A DNA stretch of 64,000 bases from Archangium violaceum (lineage in GTDB: Bacteria; Myxococcota; Myxococcia; Myxococcales; Myxococcaceae): assembly GCF_016859125.1 (NCBI RefSeq), contig NZ_CP069338.1, forward strand, positions 4,155,501 to 4,219,500, in the 5' to 3' direction. The notes below the pieces were generated by a model, which was not told the DNA's origin, ran no database searches, and worked only from the letters and a program-made list of their open reading frames with translations. Positions 1-8,472 of the stretch are shown here, piece after piece; position 1 is the stretch's first letter; each line of letters starts with the position of its first letter. The position numbers were made by a program, and so were the translations under genes.

Positions 1-1103
1 CGCCGCACTCGAGACAGTGCGGCGACGTCGATCTGGTACTGGTCGAAGAACCTGCGCGGCCAGTTACTCAGGTTGCCGGTCTGGGTAAATCGGAGGGGCG
101 TTGTCTGTGGCTGTCCATCGCTCCCCACGTCGAAGAAATGGACGAGTGCTTGTTCGGCACCAAGAACAAGATGCTCGCCGATAGCGCGGCGGATACCATT
201 GAGCACGTGGTCACTATGGGTTTCCACTAGGACTTGAACCCCCGCTCCGGCCAGAGTTGCCAGAAATGTACCCATGCGAGACTGTCCCGCTGGGTGCAGG
301 TGGGCTTCGGGGTTCTCGACAATTAGAAGTCCGTCCACGGGCGTGAATAGGCCTGCCAGAACGATGGGGAGGCTGTAACTCACGCCGAAGCCCATGTTGG
401 GCGCACGCACCCACTCGCCGCCTGGAACCCGAAAGCGCAGCGCGGTGACTGAGGTGTTGGGGAACCAATCCGTATTGATTTCAGTAGGGCGAGCGATGTC
501 AGACAGCCAAGCCTCTACTTGGTATTTGAGGAAGGTATCGGCCTCCTCGTGGCGGTGGGGGTGCAACCGACCTTTTGAGACCTTCTCCTTCAGTCCATGG
601 AGAGCCAACACTTGGGCGCAGAACTCCCCCTGGACGCCGACACCAAGGTCCTCGGCTGGCCGGGCGCTGGCGCCCAGGACATCCCGAGGACCAAGCCGCT
701 CGGCGGACAGGTAGGTGAACGCCCGGTTCGAGCCTCCGAGTGCCTGAGGAATTCGCTCTGGCCTTGATTTGATAGGCAGGTGCAGGAGCGTTTCGTCACG
801 AGCGTCCAAGAGGAATCGGACATCTGTCCCATCATCCAAACTCGCAAGAAGCTCGATTTCAGAGGTGTCGACAGCCGTGTTGAGGTTGAGAATGTCTTCG
901 GCGCTACCCAGTTCCAATCCGAAGGGACCGTTAAGCGGTACTGTGCTCGCCCCGGTGGTACTGGCCTCCCTTGCCAGGAGCAGGGCCTGGAGAATGGTGG
1001 TCTTCCCTGCTCCATTGAGCCCAGTGAGGACGGTGAGGGCTGCGAAATCGAGCGCGCACGAGGAGAAGCGTTTGAACCCAGTGATCTGCAGCTTCGTGAT
1101 CAT
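1..1103 (-). CDS. DUF3696-type AAA ATPase, C-terminus cut by window edge
   Basis: The minus-strand frame is open from the ATG at 1103 to the left edge (over 360 residues). It starts MITKLQITGFKRF, has a Walker A GLNGAGKTT (Lys34), and later ENPEAHLHPAGQSRMG (signature/Walker B region) followed by VETHSDHVLNGIRRAIG and WPRRFFDQYQ. This order is typical of OLD-like ATPases with a C-terminal DUF3696 segment, which are cytoplasmic and often sit beside defence effectors. The ATG overlaps the stop of the upstream DUF262 gene by 3-4 nt (ATGA), so the two are co-translated. No Toprim domain is seen before the edge. ATPase identity is secure; the defence role is inferred from the family and its partner. 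Confidence 0.85.
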   Translation of the reverse strand, partial: MITKLQITGFKRFSSCALDFAALTVLTGLNGAGKTTILQALLLAREASTTGASTVPLNGPFGLELGSAEDILNLNTAVDTSEIELLASLDDGTDVRFLLDARDETLLHLPIKSRPERIPQALGGSNRAFTYLSAERLGPRDVLGASARPAEDLGVGVQGEFCAQVLALHGLKEKVSKGRLHPHRHEEADTFLKYQVEAWLSDIARPTEINTDWFPNTSVTALRFRVPGGEWVRAPNMGFGVSYSLPIVLAGLFTPVDGLLIVENPEAHLHPAGQSRMGTFLATLAGAGVQVLVETHSDHVLNGIRRAIGEHLVLGAEQALVHFFDVGSDGQPQTTPLRFTQTGNLSNWPRRFFDQYQIDVAALSRVR

Positions 1104-2281
1104 CCGGCGGCCTCTTTTAGAATGTCTCGTGCCACTTGGAAGCGCAGCTTGACCTTGGAGATATCGCCAGTCCCTTGGCTGATCGCGGCATTGTAGTCGT
1201 AGTCCCCCATCCTCTTGCGCGCGGCCTTGAAGATGGTTTCCTTGTGCGGCCTGAGTTGTTCGGGCTCATAATCTGCTAGCGCGGTTGCCCAACTCTCGAA
1301 CAAGGCCCTGTTAATAGGGCCGCGACGGCTTGCCCCAAGACGATACTTGCGGAACGCGGCGTTGCCGAACACTACCGCTGCAGTTCTCATCGCTCGTTCA
1401 AAGTCAGCGGAGAGCTTGAAGAGGTCAGAATCGGAGATTCCCTGTTGAGAGGGGTGGACCCCGTCTACTCGGCGTGTGAAGTCGAGCAAGAAAGAGTCCA
1501 AACTGTTGAACTCGCGGTAGTTGTTCAGGTCCGGCAGTGTTCGGAAGGCGCAGAACCGCAAGACCACTTCCCGGTCCGCCATGCGCCGCTCGTAGCGGAA
1601 AGCTCCGTCCGTCGCTTGATGGAAAGAGGACAGGCTCGTCAGGTTCTTGAGCAGGTCTCGAGAGCGCTTCCGGCTCATGCAGTGCCGGATCTCCTGTGCA
1701 GTGAGAGGACTGCCTCCTGTATTGATCCGGCGGAAGACATCGAACTTGACGTCGTCCGGCGTCTGCGGCTCGATGACATTGACGAAAATTTGCGTTTGCT
1801 GAAAGCGTCGCCGAAGGGCCGCATCGAGCTTGTCGAAAGTTTGCCCCTCAAGGCTCTTGAGGTACTCAAGATCCAGGAGAGGCTCTTTTTGGGTGACGAA
1901 GCTGTAGATTGTGGTGAGGCGCTGCACTCCATCTACCACCTGCATGGCTCCTTCGCCATCTTGGTTGAAGTAGAAGGCGGGTAGGGGGATACCCAGCAGT
2001 ACGGACTCGATCAGCCGCGACCGTTGAACCGGCTTCCAAACAAAGAGGCGCTGGAAGTCTGGCGCTAGATCGATGTCGCCGTCTTGGATCATGTCCACAA
2101 CCTGACGGAGGGAGAAGGGCTTTGTGCTGATCCGAATCCTGGAGGGATCCCATGGCTTTGCTTCCGTCGGCCTCCCCCCGACGTCCTCCACCTCGACGTC
2201 AGTGGCGTTGTTCTCGAAGAACTCCTCCTTGGGCTCCTCGGGGGGGGCCTCGGGCGGCGCCTTGGGTGTCTTGTCGGCCAT
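1100..2281 (-). CDS. DUF262 (ParB-like/GmrSD-type) protein
   Basis: A 393-residue protein. After a Pro/Glu-rich acidic head (about 1-45) comes a DUF262 domain: APDFQRLFVW (73-82), DGVQRLTTI (117-125, the family's usual DGQQR with Val for the first Gln) and FRRINTGGSPLT near 185. DUF262 is the NTP-dependent ParB/Srx-fold domain of GmrS and SspE. No C-terminal DUF1524 HNH nuclease is visible; the rest is helical and unassigned. It is the first gene of a pair, its stop overlapping the start of the DUF3696 ATPase. The start at 2281 follows GGAAGGAGAGAACCC, a good ribosome-binding site. It probably works with the ATPase in nucleic-acid sensing or defence; this is inference. Confidence 0.85.
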   Translation of the reverse strand: MADKTPKAPPEAPPEEPKEEFFENNATDVEVEDVGGRPTEAKPWDPSRIRISTKPFSLRQVVDMIQDGDIDLAPDFQRLFVWKPVQRSRLIESVLLGIPLPAFYFNQDGEGAMQVVDGVQRLTTIYSFVTQKEPLLDLEYLKSLEGQTFDKLDAALRRRFQQTQIFVNVIEPQTPDDVKFDVFRRINTGGSPLTAQEIRHCMSRKRSRDLLKNLTSLSSFHQATDGAFRYERRMADREVVLRFCAFRTLPDLNNYREFNSLDSFLLDFTRRVDGVHPSQQGISDSDLFKLSADFERAMRTAAVVFGNAAFRKYRLGASRRGPINRALFESWATALADYEPEQLRPHKETIFKAARKRMGDYDYNAAISQGTGDISKVKLRFQVARDILKEAAG

Positions 2282-2305
2282 GGGTTCTCTCCTTCCGCTG
2301 GCTTC

Positions 2306-2436
2306 TTAGAGGGTGTTGAACTACCCCTCTGGAAGCTACTGGAGGTGGTAACTCCTGTTCCACTATGTTGGTCCTGCTCGCCTGCTGGGAGGGCGCTGCA
2401 TGTCGTGCCTGCTCGCCCCAGTTCAACACCCTCTTA
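2306..2436. repeat. MITE-like element, 13-bp terminal inverted repeats, TTA flanks
   Basis: GAGGGTGTTGAAC at 2309-2321 is exactly inverted at 2421-2433 (GTTCAACACCCTC). Each end is flanked by TTA (2306-2308 and 2434-2436), as expected of a 3-bp target duplication. The 99 bp between hold no credible gene. TNA duplications and GAG-starting ends are known from IS5-type elements, so this may be a non-autonomous derivative; family assignment is inference. Confidence 0.55.
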
Positions 2437-2700
2437 GCCAGAACGGATAGCAGTGCTGACCTCGTCGTGTCGACAGTGGATGCGTGCATCTCTGGCTGGA
2501 AGTGGTGTTTCGGGAGTGGTGCCAAAGAGCCCGACACGCGGACTAGGAGGCGACCGGGACACGGCCTGGACGGGTGAACCCCCCTGTTTCCAAGTCTTTC
2601 CGAGGGATTAAAGCCGGAACAGGTGTCAAAGGACTCGTTCTGACACCTCGTTCCCTACGAGTCGTCTGATCCGCCTGACACGACCTGGAGAGCCGCATCG
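2437..2700. other. intergenic, no gene seen
   Basis: No convincing coding frame, RNA or repeat was recognised between the MITE-like element and the permease fragment. Confidence 0.4.
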
Positions 2701-2956
2701 CTCTCGGTTTGTACCCGTCGCGCGTGGTGGCCCAGGCGGTGGGGCGCTGGTGCTGCTCGGGAGCGTGCTCGGCACCCTCGCGGCGCTCGCCCTGGCGCGG
2801 TTGCTCTCCGCGTTCCTGTACGGGGTGAGCGCGGTGGACCCGTTGTCGCTCGTGGGTGCCACCCTGGCGCTGCTGGCCGTGGGAGTCGCCGCGGCGCTGC
2901 TGCCCGCCTGGCGCGCCAGCCGCCTTGATCCCGCCGCAGTGTTCCGCGAAGGATGA
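2701..2956 (+). pseudogene. 3' fragment of a MacB/ADOP-type ABC permease
   Basis: The frame ending at the TGA at 2954-2956 encodes GALVLLGSVLGTLAALALA, then SAFLYGVSAVDPLS, a second hydrophobic segment and a tail ending WRASRLDPAAVFREG. This is the usual C-terminus of MacB/FtsX-like (ADOP) permeases: two membrane helices, then PARRAARVDP...LR-like residues. Only about 80 residues remain and nothing upstream matches the rest, so it is a decayed 3' end. It ends 20 nt before the start of another truncated gene. Confidence 0.6.
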
Positions 2957-2976
2957 TGCGAAAGGAGGAACCACCC

Positions 2977-3034
2977 GTGCCGCCCCCACCCAGCACGACG
3001 TCAGACGCGCCACTCGGCACCTTCGAGGAGCAGG
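2977..3034 (+). pseudogene. 5' fragment of an unidentified gene cut by IS3
   Basis: A strong AAAGGAGGA site precedes a GTG at 2977 that opens a frame reading MPPPPSTTSDAPLGTFEEQ before the sequence becomes the left end of an IS3 element. The 20-nt spacing from the permease stop suggests a former operon. Too short to identify; the signal is the ribosome-binding site plus sensible codons. Confidence 0.35.
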
Positions 3035-3094
3035 TGAGCCTGCCCCGGTTTTGTGGACACACCTCATAAGTCGGCTACACGGGAGGTAGTGTTC

Positions 3095-3393
3095 ATGGAG
3101 CGAAGGAAGAGGTGGAGTTTTACTGCGGAGTTCAGGGCCGACGCGGTCCGGCTGGTGCGCGAGGGCAGCAAAAGCCTGCCCCAGGTGGCCAAGGACCTGG
3201 ACTTGACCGAGTCAGCCCTGCGCAACTGGGTGCGCGAGGCCGACGGTGACAATGGCAAGGAGTCGGCAGGTGCGCTCTCCACGGTCGAGCGGGAGGAGTT
3301 GGTCCGGCTGCGCAAGGAGAACCGCCAGCTGCAGATGGAGCGCGACTTCCTAAAAAAGCAGCGGCCTTCTTCGCGAAGGAGGGCTCGACGTGA
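3095..3393 (+). pseudogene. IS3 OrfA, HTH_8-type, frameshifted
   Basis: MERRKRWSFTAEFRADAVRL opens the IS3 orfA helix-turn-helix, then comes a Leu-rich coiled coil (LVRLRKENRQLQMERDFLKK). A GGGAGGT site precedes the ATG. At 3352-3357 there are six A's where seven would keep the normal KKAAAFFAKEGST ending in frame; that normal stop (TGA, 3391-3393) overlaps the GTG of orfB as GTGA. So either one A has been lost or this is a slippage site; the 0-frame read-through tail to 3631 is not family-like. Confidence 0.75.
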
Positions 3394-3725
3394 AGTTCGA
3401 ATTCATCGAGGCGGAGAAGGCCCATTTCCCAGTGGACTTCATGTGCGAGCAACTGGGCGTGTCGCGCTCGGGCTACTACGCCTGGAAGGAGCGCCCGGAG
3501 TCCGAGCGGGACAAGGCGGACCGGGCCCTGGCCGAGGTGGTGACGCAGATACATCGCGACAGCCGCGGCACGTACGGCAGTCCTCGCGTCCACGCGGAGC
3601 TGCGTGCCCGAGGGCAGCGCGTGAGTCGTAAGCGTGTGGCCCGGCTCATGAACGAGCAGGAACTGGCTGCTCGCAAGAGACGCCGCTTCGTGCGCACGAC
3701 GGACTCACGCCACAACCAGCCCGTG
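3390..3725 (+). pseudogene. IS3 OrfB transposase, N-terminal fragment
   Basis: From the GTG at 3390: MKFEFIEAEKAHFPVDFMCE and then an HTH_21-type segment (SRGTYGSPRVHAELRARG, RVARLMNEQEL). Homology stops at HNQPV, where the rve/DDE integrase core should begin, because an AAGTATAG junction (3726) starts an unrelated fragment. About 112 of roughly 270-300 residues remain, so it is inactive. Confidence 0.75.
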
Positions 3726-4213
3726 AAGTATAGGACGGATAGGAGCCCTGTAGAGAGGTGGCGGCCAGGAGCGGAGGTGCCGAGGAGGGCGGCTGAAGGG
3801 GGCCCGCCCGAGCAGTGAGCCAGGCAGGTGGAGAAGCCGCGCCGCCCCTTGGGGTACACGCCGGCCCTGGCCGACCTCCCATGAGGAGCGCGGCAGGGGC
3901 CTGGCTCTATTGGCGCTGGCGGCTTGAGCTTCAACACCACGAGGCGTGGAGGGGCCCGCGCGCCGGGGCCAGCCTCGCACCTGCCGTGGGCAGGCCCAGG
4001 TGCTCCAGAATCGCTCGCACCCCTCCCGCCTCGTTCACGTACGCCAGCACTCGCCGCCTGCCTCCACACCTCACGCAGGCGAACACGTCGAAGTCGAACG
4101 TCCTCCTGAGCAACTCGGCCCAGTCTACTCGCGGTGTCTTCTCCTTCATCGGCTCCTTGCTGGCCGCTGCCTGGGGCGCCACGCTCGCCTCCTCCGCTCC
4201 CGCTTGGGGGAGC
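3726..4213 (-). mobile_element. IS91-derived fragment (copy A)
   Basis: Encodes only the C-terminal zinc-ribbon end of an IS91-like transposase on the minus strand (PRVDWAELLRRTFDFDVFAC, CVRCGGRRRVLAY, then a stop at 3931-3933) plus about 200 bp beyond. It begins at AAGTATAG (3726-3733) and ends at CTTGGGGGAGC (4203-4213). It is nearly identical to 14987-15472, which ends at the same undecamer. It has replaced the 3' end of selO. Confidence 0.7.
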
Positions 4214-5232
4214 AGGCCCGCCTCGACGAGGGCTTCTTCCTCGTCGAGCAGCGGCATCAGCGCGGCGCCCAGGCGCTCCACGTTCCACAGGCCGATGGGG
4301 GGCTGGTTGCCGAAGCGGTAGCGCCGCCGGTCCGCGTCGGTGGTGTTGGGCGTCCAGCCGGGGTTGAAGTCATCCACCCAGCCATAGGGGCCGTAGTCGA
4401 TGGTGAGGCCGAGGATGGACATGTTGTCGGTGTTCATCACGCCATGGACGAAGCCGACGGCCTGCCAGTGCGCGATGAGCTTCGCCGTGCGCCGCGCCAC
4501 CTCGCGGTAGAAGGCCGCGTACGCCTCCTTCGACGGCGCGCCGAGCTCCGGGAAGAAGTGCCGCAGCGTGTAGTCCGCGAGCTGCTTCAGCAGCGCCACC
4601 TCCCCGCGGCTCGTGAGCAGCTCGAAGTTGCCGAAGCGCAGGAAGGTGGGGGACACGCGGCAGACGATGGCGCCGGGCTCGGCCTCGGGGTTGCCGTCTT
4701 AGAACATGTCGCGGATGACCTTGTCGCCCGTGGCCACCAGCGACAGCGCGCGCGTCGTCGGCACGCCGAGGTGGTGCATGGCCTCGCTGCACAGGAACTC
4801 GCGGATGGACGAGCGGAGCACCGCGCGCCCGTCGGCGCGGCGGGAGTAGGGCGTGGGCCCCGCGCCCTTGAGCTGCAGCTCGTAGCGCTGCCCGTCCGGC
4901 GCCAGCAGCTCGCCGAGGACGATGGCGCGGCCATCCCCGAGCTGACCGGCCCAGTTGCCGAACTGGTGGCCCCCGTAGGCGGCGGCATACGGAACCATGC
5001 CCGGCCAGAGGGCGTTGCCGGCCAGCACCCGCACCCCCTCCGGGGACGTCAGGGTGGCCTCATCCAGCCCGAGCATCCGCGCGACCTCGGGCGACCAGGC
5101 GACCAGCCGCGGCGCGGACACGGGCGTCGGCTGCACTTTCGACCAGAGCGCGCCGTGCACCTGGCGCGAGCGGCGGTCGGTGGAAGGGTCTCCAGGAGTG
5201 GATTCGACGAAGCGGGAGTGGAACTGAGGCAT
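4214..5232 (-). pseudogene. selO: selO (protein adenylyltransferase), nonsense and 3' loss
   Basis: From the ATG at 5232, [12 protein letters not shown] leads into the SelO (YdiU/UPF0061) pseudokinase: [58 protein letters not shown]. The family AMPylates proteins using ATP. The frame hits TAA at 4699-4701 after VIRDMF, where Tyr is expected; beyond it homology resumes in frame (DGNPEAEPGAIVCRVSPTFL, FVHGVMNTDNMSILGLTIDYGPYGW). At 4213 the reading frame passes into IS91 transposase sequence, so the last part of SelO is gone. Two independent lesions make it a pseudogene. An upstream in-frame ATG (5286) is less like the family start. Confidence 0.85.
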
Positions 5233-5611
5233 ACAGGTGGGATGCCAAGGGGGCGCTGTCGGTGCACGGCCTACCGTCTCCAGCACCAGGAGACATGGGG
5301 CTGCCTGTTCGTAGGGCAGGCCACCGCCCCCTCGCTACCTTTTTCGCCCGGTCCCTGTGGGCCACGCCTGCCACCGGGGCCGTCCAGGGCGACCGGGCCT
5401 GCCCGGGAGGACGCTGCCCACTCCGTCCCCACGTGAGCGGGTATTGCAGACGCTCACATCCAAAGACAGTCGTTGCAGCGAGGGTGTCTGATTGCAATCC
5501 GATTGTTGCGGCAATGTAAATTCATTCAGGGGGTTCTCATTTTCAGCTAAATCGTGCACTCATCGCACCCCGGGCAGTCTTTGACTGTCGCCAGCGAAAG
5601 GAATGAAGGGC
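5233..5611. other. intergenic between selO and secreted protein
   Basis: No gene seen. The last 130 bp are AT-richer and should hold the promoter of the downstream gene; a perfect 10-bp palindrome GATTGCAATC lies at 5490-5499. Confidence 0.35.
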
Positions 5612-6940
5612 ATGTCCGGGATGGGAAGAGCGCTTCAAGGTTTCATGCGCCGGCTGTGGGTGCCAACGATGGTGGCGCCCTGCATGGCGCTCGCGGCGTC
5701 CGCCAGCATCGATGATGGTTTGAAGCGCGCGAAGGAGCAGGCTTCGGCGGGCGCGGTCATGGCCCCCATCAAGCAGGCGCCGAAGCCACTCGAGCTGAAG
5801 AAGTGGCGGCCGGGGGAAGGGCAGGCGCGCGCCGGGGCGCTCCAGGGGGCCGCCAACAACACACCCGGCACGGCGCAGTACCTGAACCTGAATTCGCAGT
5901 GGAGTGACACGCTGGACGTCCAGGACGAGCAGGACTGGTACTACGTGCACGTGCCGAACGGCGGGAAGGTGACGGCCTTCCTGAGCACCGTCAACGACGC
6001 CAGCCTCGACTATGACCTGTATGCCTACCGGTACAACCCCGTGGACGGCACGCTGACGCCGCAGTCCCAGTCCTTCTATGGCCCGACGCACTACGAGCAG
6101 GTGAGCGCCACGGCCACCGCTGGCGAGTACCTCTTCTTCATGGCGCATGCCTACCAGGGGGCCGACCCGGTCAATCCCTACACCTTGGTGGTGCTGTACT
6201 CCAACGCGCCGGACACGGATGAGCCGGACGACAACCCCTGGCAGGCGAAGGACGTCACTGCGGGGCTCAACGCCACCACCCGCACGCTGGACAATGCGTT
6301 CGACGAGGACTGGGCGGTCCTCAACGTCTCGCTGCAGAACACGTACACGTTCTCGCTGAACACGGCCGCCGCGGGGAACTACCAGCTGCAGATCTTCGGA
6401 GCCAACCCGGGCGGTGCGCCGGCCGCCGTCGTGAACAAGAACACCACCGCCAGCTACTCGCTGCCCCCGGGCACCTGGTACGTCCGCGTGCTGTCGCTCG
6501 ACACCGTGGAGCCGGGCACGAACTATACGGTGCGGGCTGGCGTCGCGGCCGCGTCGGTGGTCGTGAGCAAGGTTGACTCGAGCACCGATGGTGCCTTCGT
6601 CAACTACGGGTACGGGAGCGCCTGGCGGGTGCGCTACAACGCCATCTTCATCGGGTCCGTCACCGATATGTATGGGCTCCCTCTGCCGAACGCGCCCATC
6701 GACATCACCGTCAATACGCCGGAGACCATCACGGCGACGACCACGGTCAGCGGTGTCTCGGACGCGAACGGCCAGTTCAACATCACGGTGACCCTGCCCC
6801 CCGCCTGGGGCAGGAGGACGTACCAGCTCTACGACTTCAAGCACTATTACGACCTGGCCTCCTACACCCTGTCGTCAGGTGGCGCGAGCACGGGCGCGGG
6901 GCTCTACCACTTCGCCCATTCCACCTATTCGCCCCTCTGA
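5612..6940 (+). CDS. secreted PPC-domain protein with Ig-like tail
   Basis: About 442 residues with an N-terminal signal peptide (MRRLWVPTMVAPCMALAASA). Two beta-sandwich stretches follow the bacterial pre-peptidase C-terminal (PPC) pattern: DVQDEQDWYYVHVPNGGKVT with YDLYAY and PYTLVV, and again DEPDDNPWQAKDV with NAFDEDWAVLNV and YQLQIFG. A C-terminal segment with SVTDMYGLPLPNAPIDITVN and SDANGQFNITV resembles a Big/Ig-like domain. No catalytic domain is present. The site AAAGGA touches the first ATG (5603), so the ATG at 5612 (spacing about 9) is the better start. Probably an extracellular adhesin or matrix protein; function unknown. Confidence 0.7.
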   Translation: MSGMGRALQGFMRRLWVPTMVAPCMALAASASIDDGLKRAKEQASAGAVMAPIKQAPKPLELKKWRPGEGQARAGALQGAANNTPGTAQYLNLNSQWSDTLDVQDEQDWYYVHVPNGGKVTAFLSTVNDASLDYDLYAYRYNPVDGTLTPQSQSFYGPTHYEQVSATATAGEYLFFMAHAYQGADPVNPYTLVVLYSNAPDTDEPDDNPWQAKDVTAGLNATTRTLDNAFDEDWAVLNVSLQNTYTFSLNTAAAGNYQLQIFGANPGGAPAAVVNKNTTASYSLPPGTWYVRVLSLDTVEPGTNYTVRAGVAAASVVVSKVDSSTDGAFVNYGYGSAWRVRYNAIFIGSVTDMYGLPLPNAPIDITVNTPETITATTTVSGVSDANGQFNITVTLPPAWGRRTYQLYDFKHYYDLASYTLSSGGASTGAGLYHFAHSTYSPL

Positions 6941-7090
6941 CGGGCCCGGGGGCTGGCGCCGGCCCATGGAACCGGCGCCAGGCCCTGGTGGTGAACGGGG
7001 CCGTACCGCCCATCGCCCAGAGGACGTCTTCGCACGGGCGACGGAGGCGGGAGGGCAGGGCGTGCTCGAACAGCGCGTGGTGCCCTCACA

Positions 7091-7241
7091 TCACCTGCCG
7101 GGGACACCGTAGGCCACGGGCCGCACCGGCGAGCCCGAGCCTCCGCGCTCCCGGAGGGCGAGGATGAGCGTGCAGGCCAGCCACACCTCGTCCTCGGCCA
7201 GCTCCTTCAGGCGCATGTTCTCCGCCAGGTGGATGCCTCCC
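7091..7241 (-). pseudogene. 3' fragment of an unidentified gene at IS110 edge
   Basis: The minus frame reads GGIHLAENMRLKELAEDEVW then LACTLILALRERG and ends VAYGVPGR at the stop at 7091. Codon use is typical of the genome and homology to IS110 begins immediately upstream (7242), so this is the C-terminal 50 residues of a disrupted gene. Not recognised. Confidence 0.45.
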
Positions 7242-7348
7242 AAGTATAGAGGAGATGAAGCGGCCGGGCGGCCAAGGGGGCGAGGAGGCGCACCGAGCCC
7301 TCCATTGCGGCGGAGCAGAGGTGACCGCCGAAGTGGGGGGAATGGGCG

Positions 7349-7740
7349 ATGGAGTACATTGGCATCGACGTGCACAAGCGGGACAGCCAGGTGTGCATTC
7401 TGGGCGAGAGTGGCGAGGTGGTGCTGGAGCAGCGGGTGAGGACGCAACGGGAGCGGTTGGGGGAGCTACTGAGCAAGCGCCCGAAGGCCCGGGTGCTATT
7501 GGAGGCCTCCACCGAGAGCGAATGGGTGGCGCGGTACTTGGAGGAGAGGGGCCACGAGGTGGTGGTGAAAGGCACCAACTTCGCGCCCATGTACGCCACG
7601 CGCAGCCGTCGGGTGAAGACAGACAAGAGGGATGCGCGCAGCCTGGCGGAGGCGTGCAGGTTGGGGGCATACCGGCCGGCGCACCGCATTTCGGACGCCA
7701 GGAGGCACCTGAAGGCGCAGCTGGCGGTGCGTGATGGGTG
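7349..7740 (+). pseudogene. IS110 transposase, N-terminal part
   Basis: MEYIGIDVHKRDSQVCILGE is the first RuvC-like strand of an IS110 DEDD transposase; TDKRDARSLAEACRLGAYRP carries the second acidic cluster. The frame diverges after KAQLAVR because of an internal deletion, losing the Transposase_20 domain. Unlike the two longer copies it keeps Gln (CAA) where they have a stop. Confidence 0.8.
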
Positions 7741-7998
7741 GGGATGGCTGTTGTTGAAAGCGAAACAGGGCGAGGTGCCTGATTCGGGGGCCGCTTCACA
7801 GAAGGCGGAATGGGGGCCGTGTGGAGGGAGAGGGCTGGAGCCGAGGGGGAGAGGAGGGCAGCTGACGGGTGTCATGAGGGCTGTGCGCCGGGCCGGTGGA
7901 GACGCGGTGCGCCCCATGGGGCACACGCCGGCCCAGGTGGCCCCCCAGGGAGAGGCAGCAGGGGCGTGGGCGTCTTTGGCAGCGTGACTGCTTGAGGC

Positions 7999-8281
7999 TC
8001 AACACCACGCCTGCTGGGGTGGCCCCTGCGCTGCAGCCAGCTGAGCAGGCCGCGTAGGCAGTGACAGGTGCTCCAGAATGGCGCGCACGGCGTTGGGTGC
8101 CGTCAGGTATGCCAACACCCGGCGCTTGCCTCCACACCAGGCACAGGTGAAGACGTCCAACGCGAACGTTCTCCTCAGCAACTCCGCCCAGTCCACTCGC
8201 GGCCTCCTCTTCTTCTTCGGCTCCTTCCTGGCCGCTGCCTCAGGCGCCACGCTCGCCTCCTCCGCTCCTGCTTGGGGGAGC
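7999..8281 (-). pseudogene. IS91-type transposase C-terminal fragment (copy B)
   Basis: The minus frame gives PRVDWAELLRRTFALDVFTC, CAWCGGKRRVLAYLTAPNAV, RAILEHLSLPT and ends QQAWC at 7999. The CxxCGG zinc ribbon and RAILEHL ending match IS91-like transposases of myxobacteria. The catalytic Y2 domain is absent. It belongs to a subfamily different from copy A but identical to the 23420-23599 copy. Confidence 0.65.
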
Positions 8282-8472
8282 GTGGGGGGGGAGCGGGGGG
8301 CGGCGCCACGGCTGCCGGGCCATGGCGCCAAGGCGTGAGCCTGGGGCTGTTGGCGCTGTGGCGGATGGAGTCCTCCTGCTCTGCGCATCGCCATTCTCGC
8401 ATACCCAAGCGTACTGGCCCTCGACGTGGGATGTCTTTGCCGCGGAGCGGTGCGGGTGGGTATGCTCGCCCC

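Larger units (their letters stand above)
3035..3725 (+). mobile_element. IS3-family element, right part lost
   Basis: The left end reads TGAGCCTGCCCCGGTTTTG, typical of IS3-group ends, followed by orfA and orfB. The right part, including the catalytic DDE core of OrfB and the right inverted repeat, is missing: at 3726 the sequence switches to an IS91-derived fragment. The element cannot move by itself. Confidence 0.75.
7242..8281. mobile_element. IS110/IS91 composite, internally deleted (copy 1)
   Basis: Starts at AAGTATAG (7242-7249), runs through the 5' half of an IS110 transposase and then jumps, near 7735, to the IS91-type 3' region. The two halves match 21675-22166 and about 23155-23599 of the longer copy, so roughly 1 kb has been deleted at a short shared stretch (TGGGTGGGGA). 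It ends at CTTGGGGGAGC (8271-8281). Confidence 0.7.
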
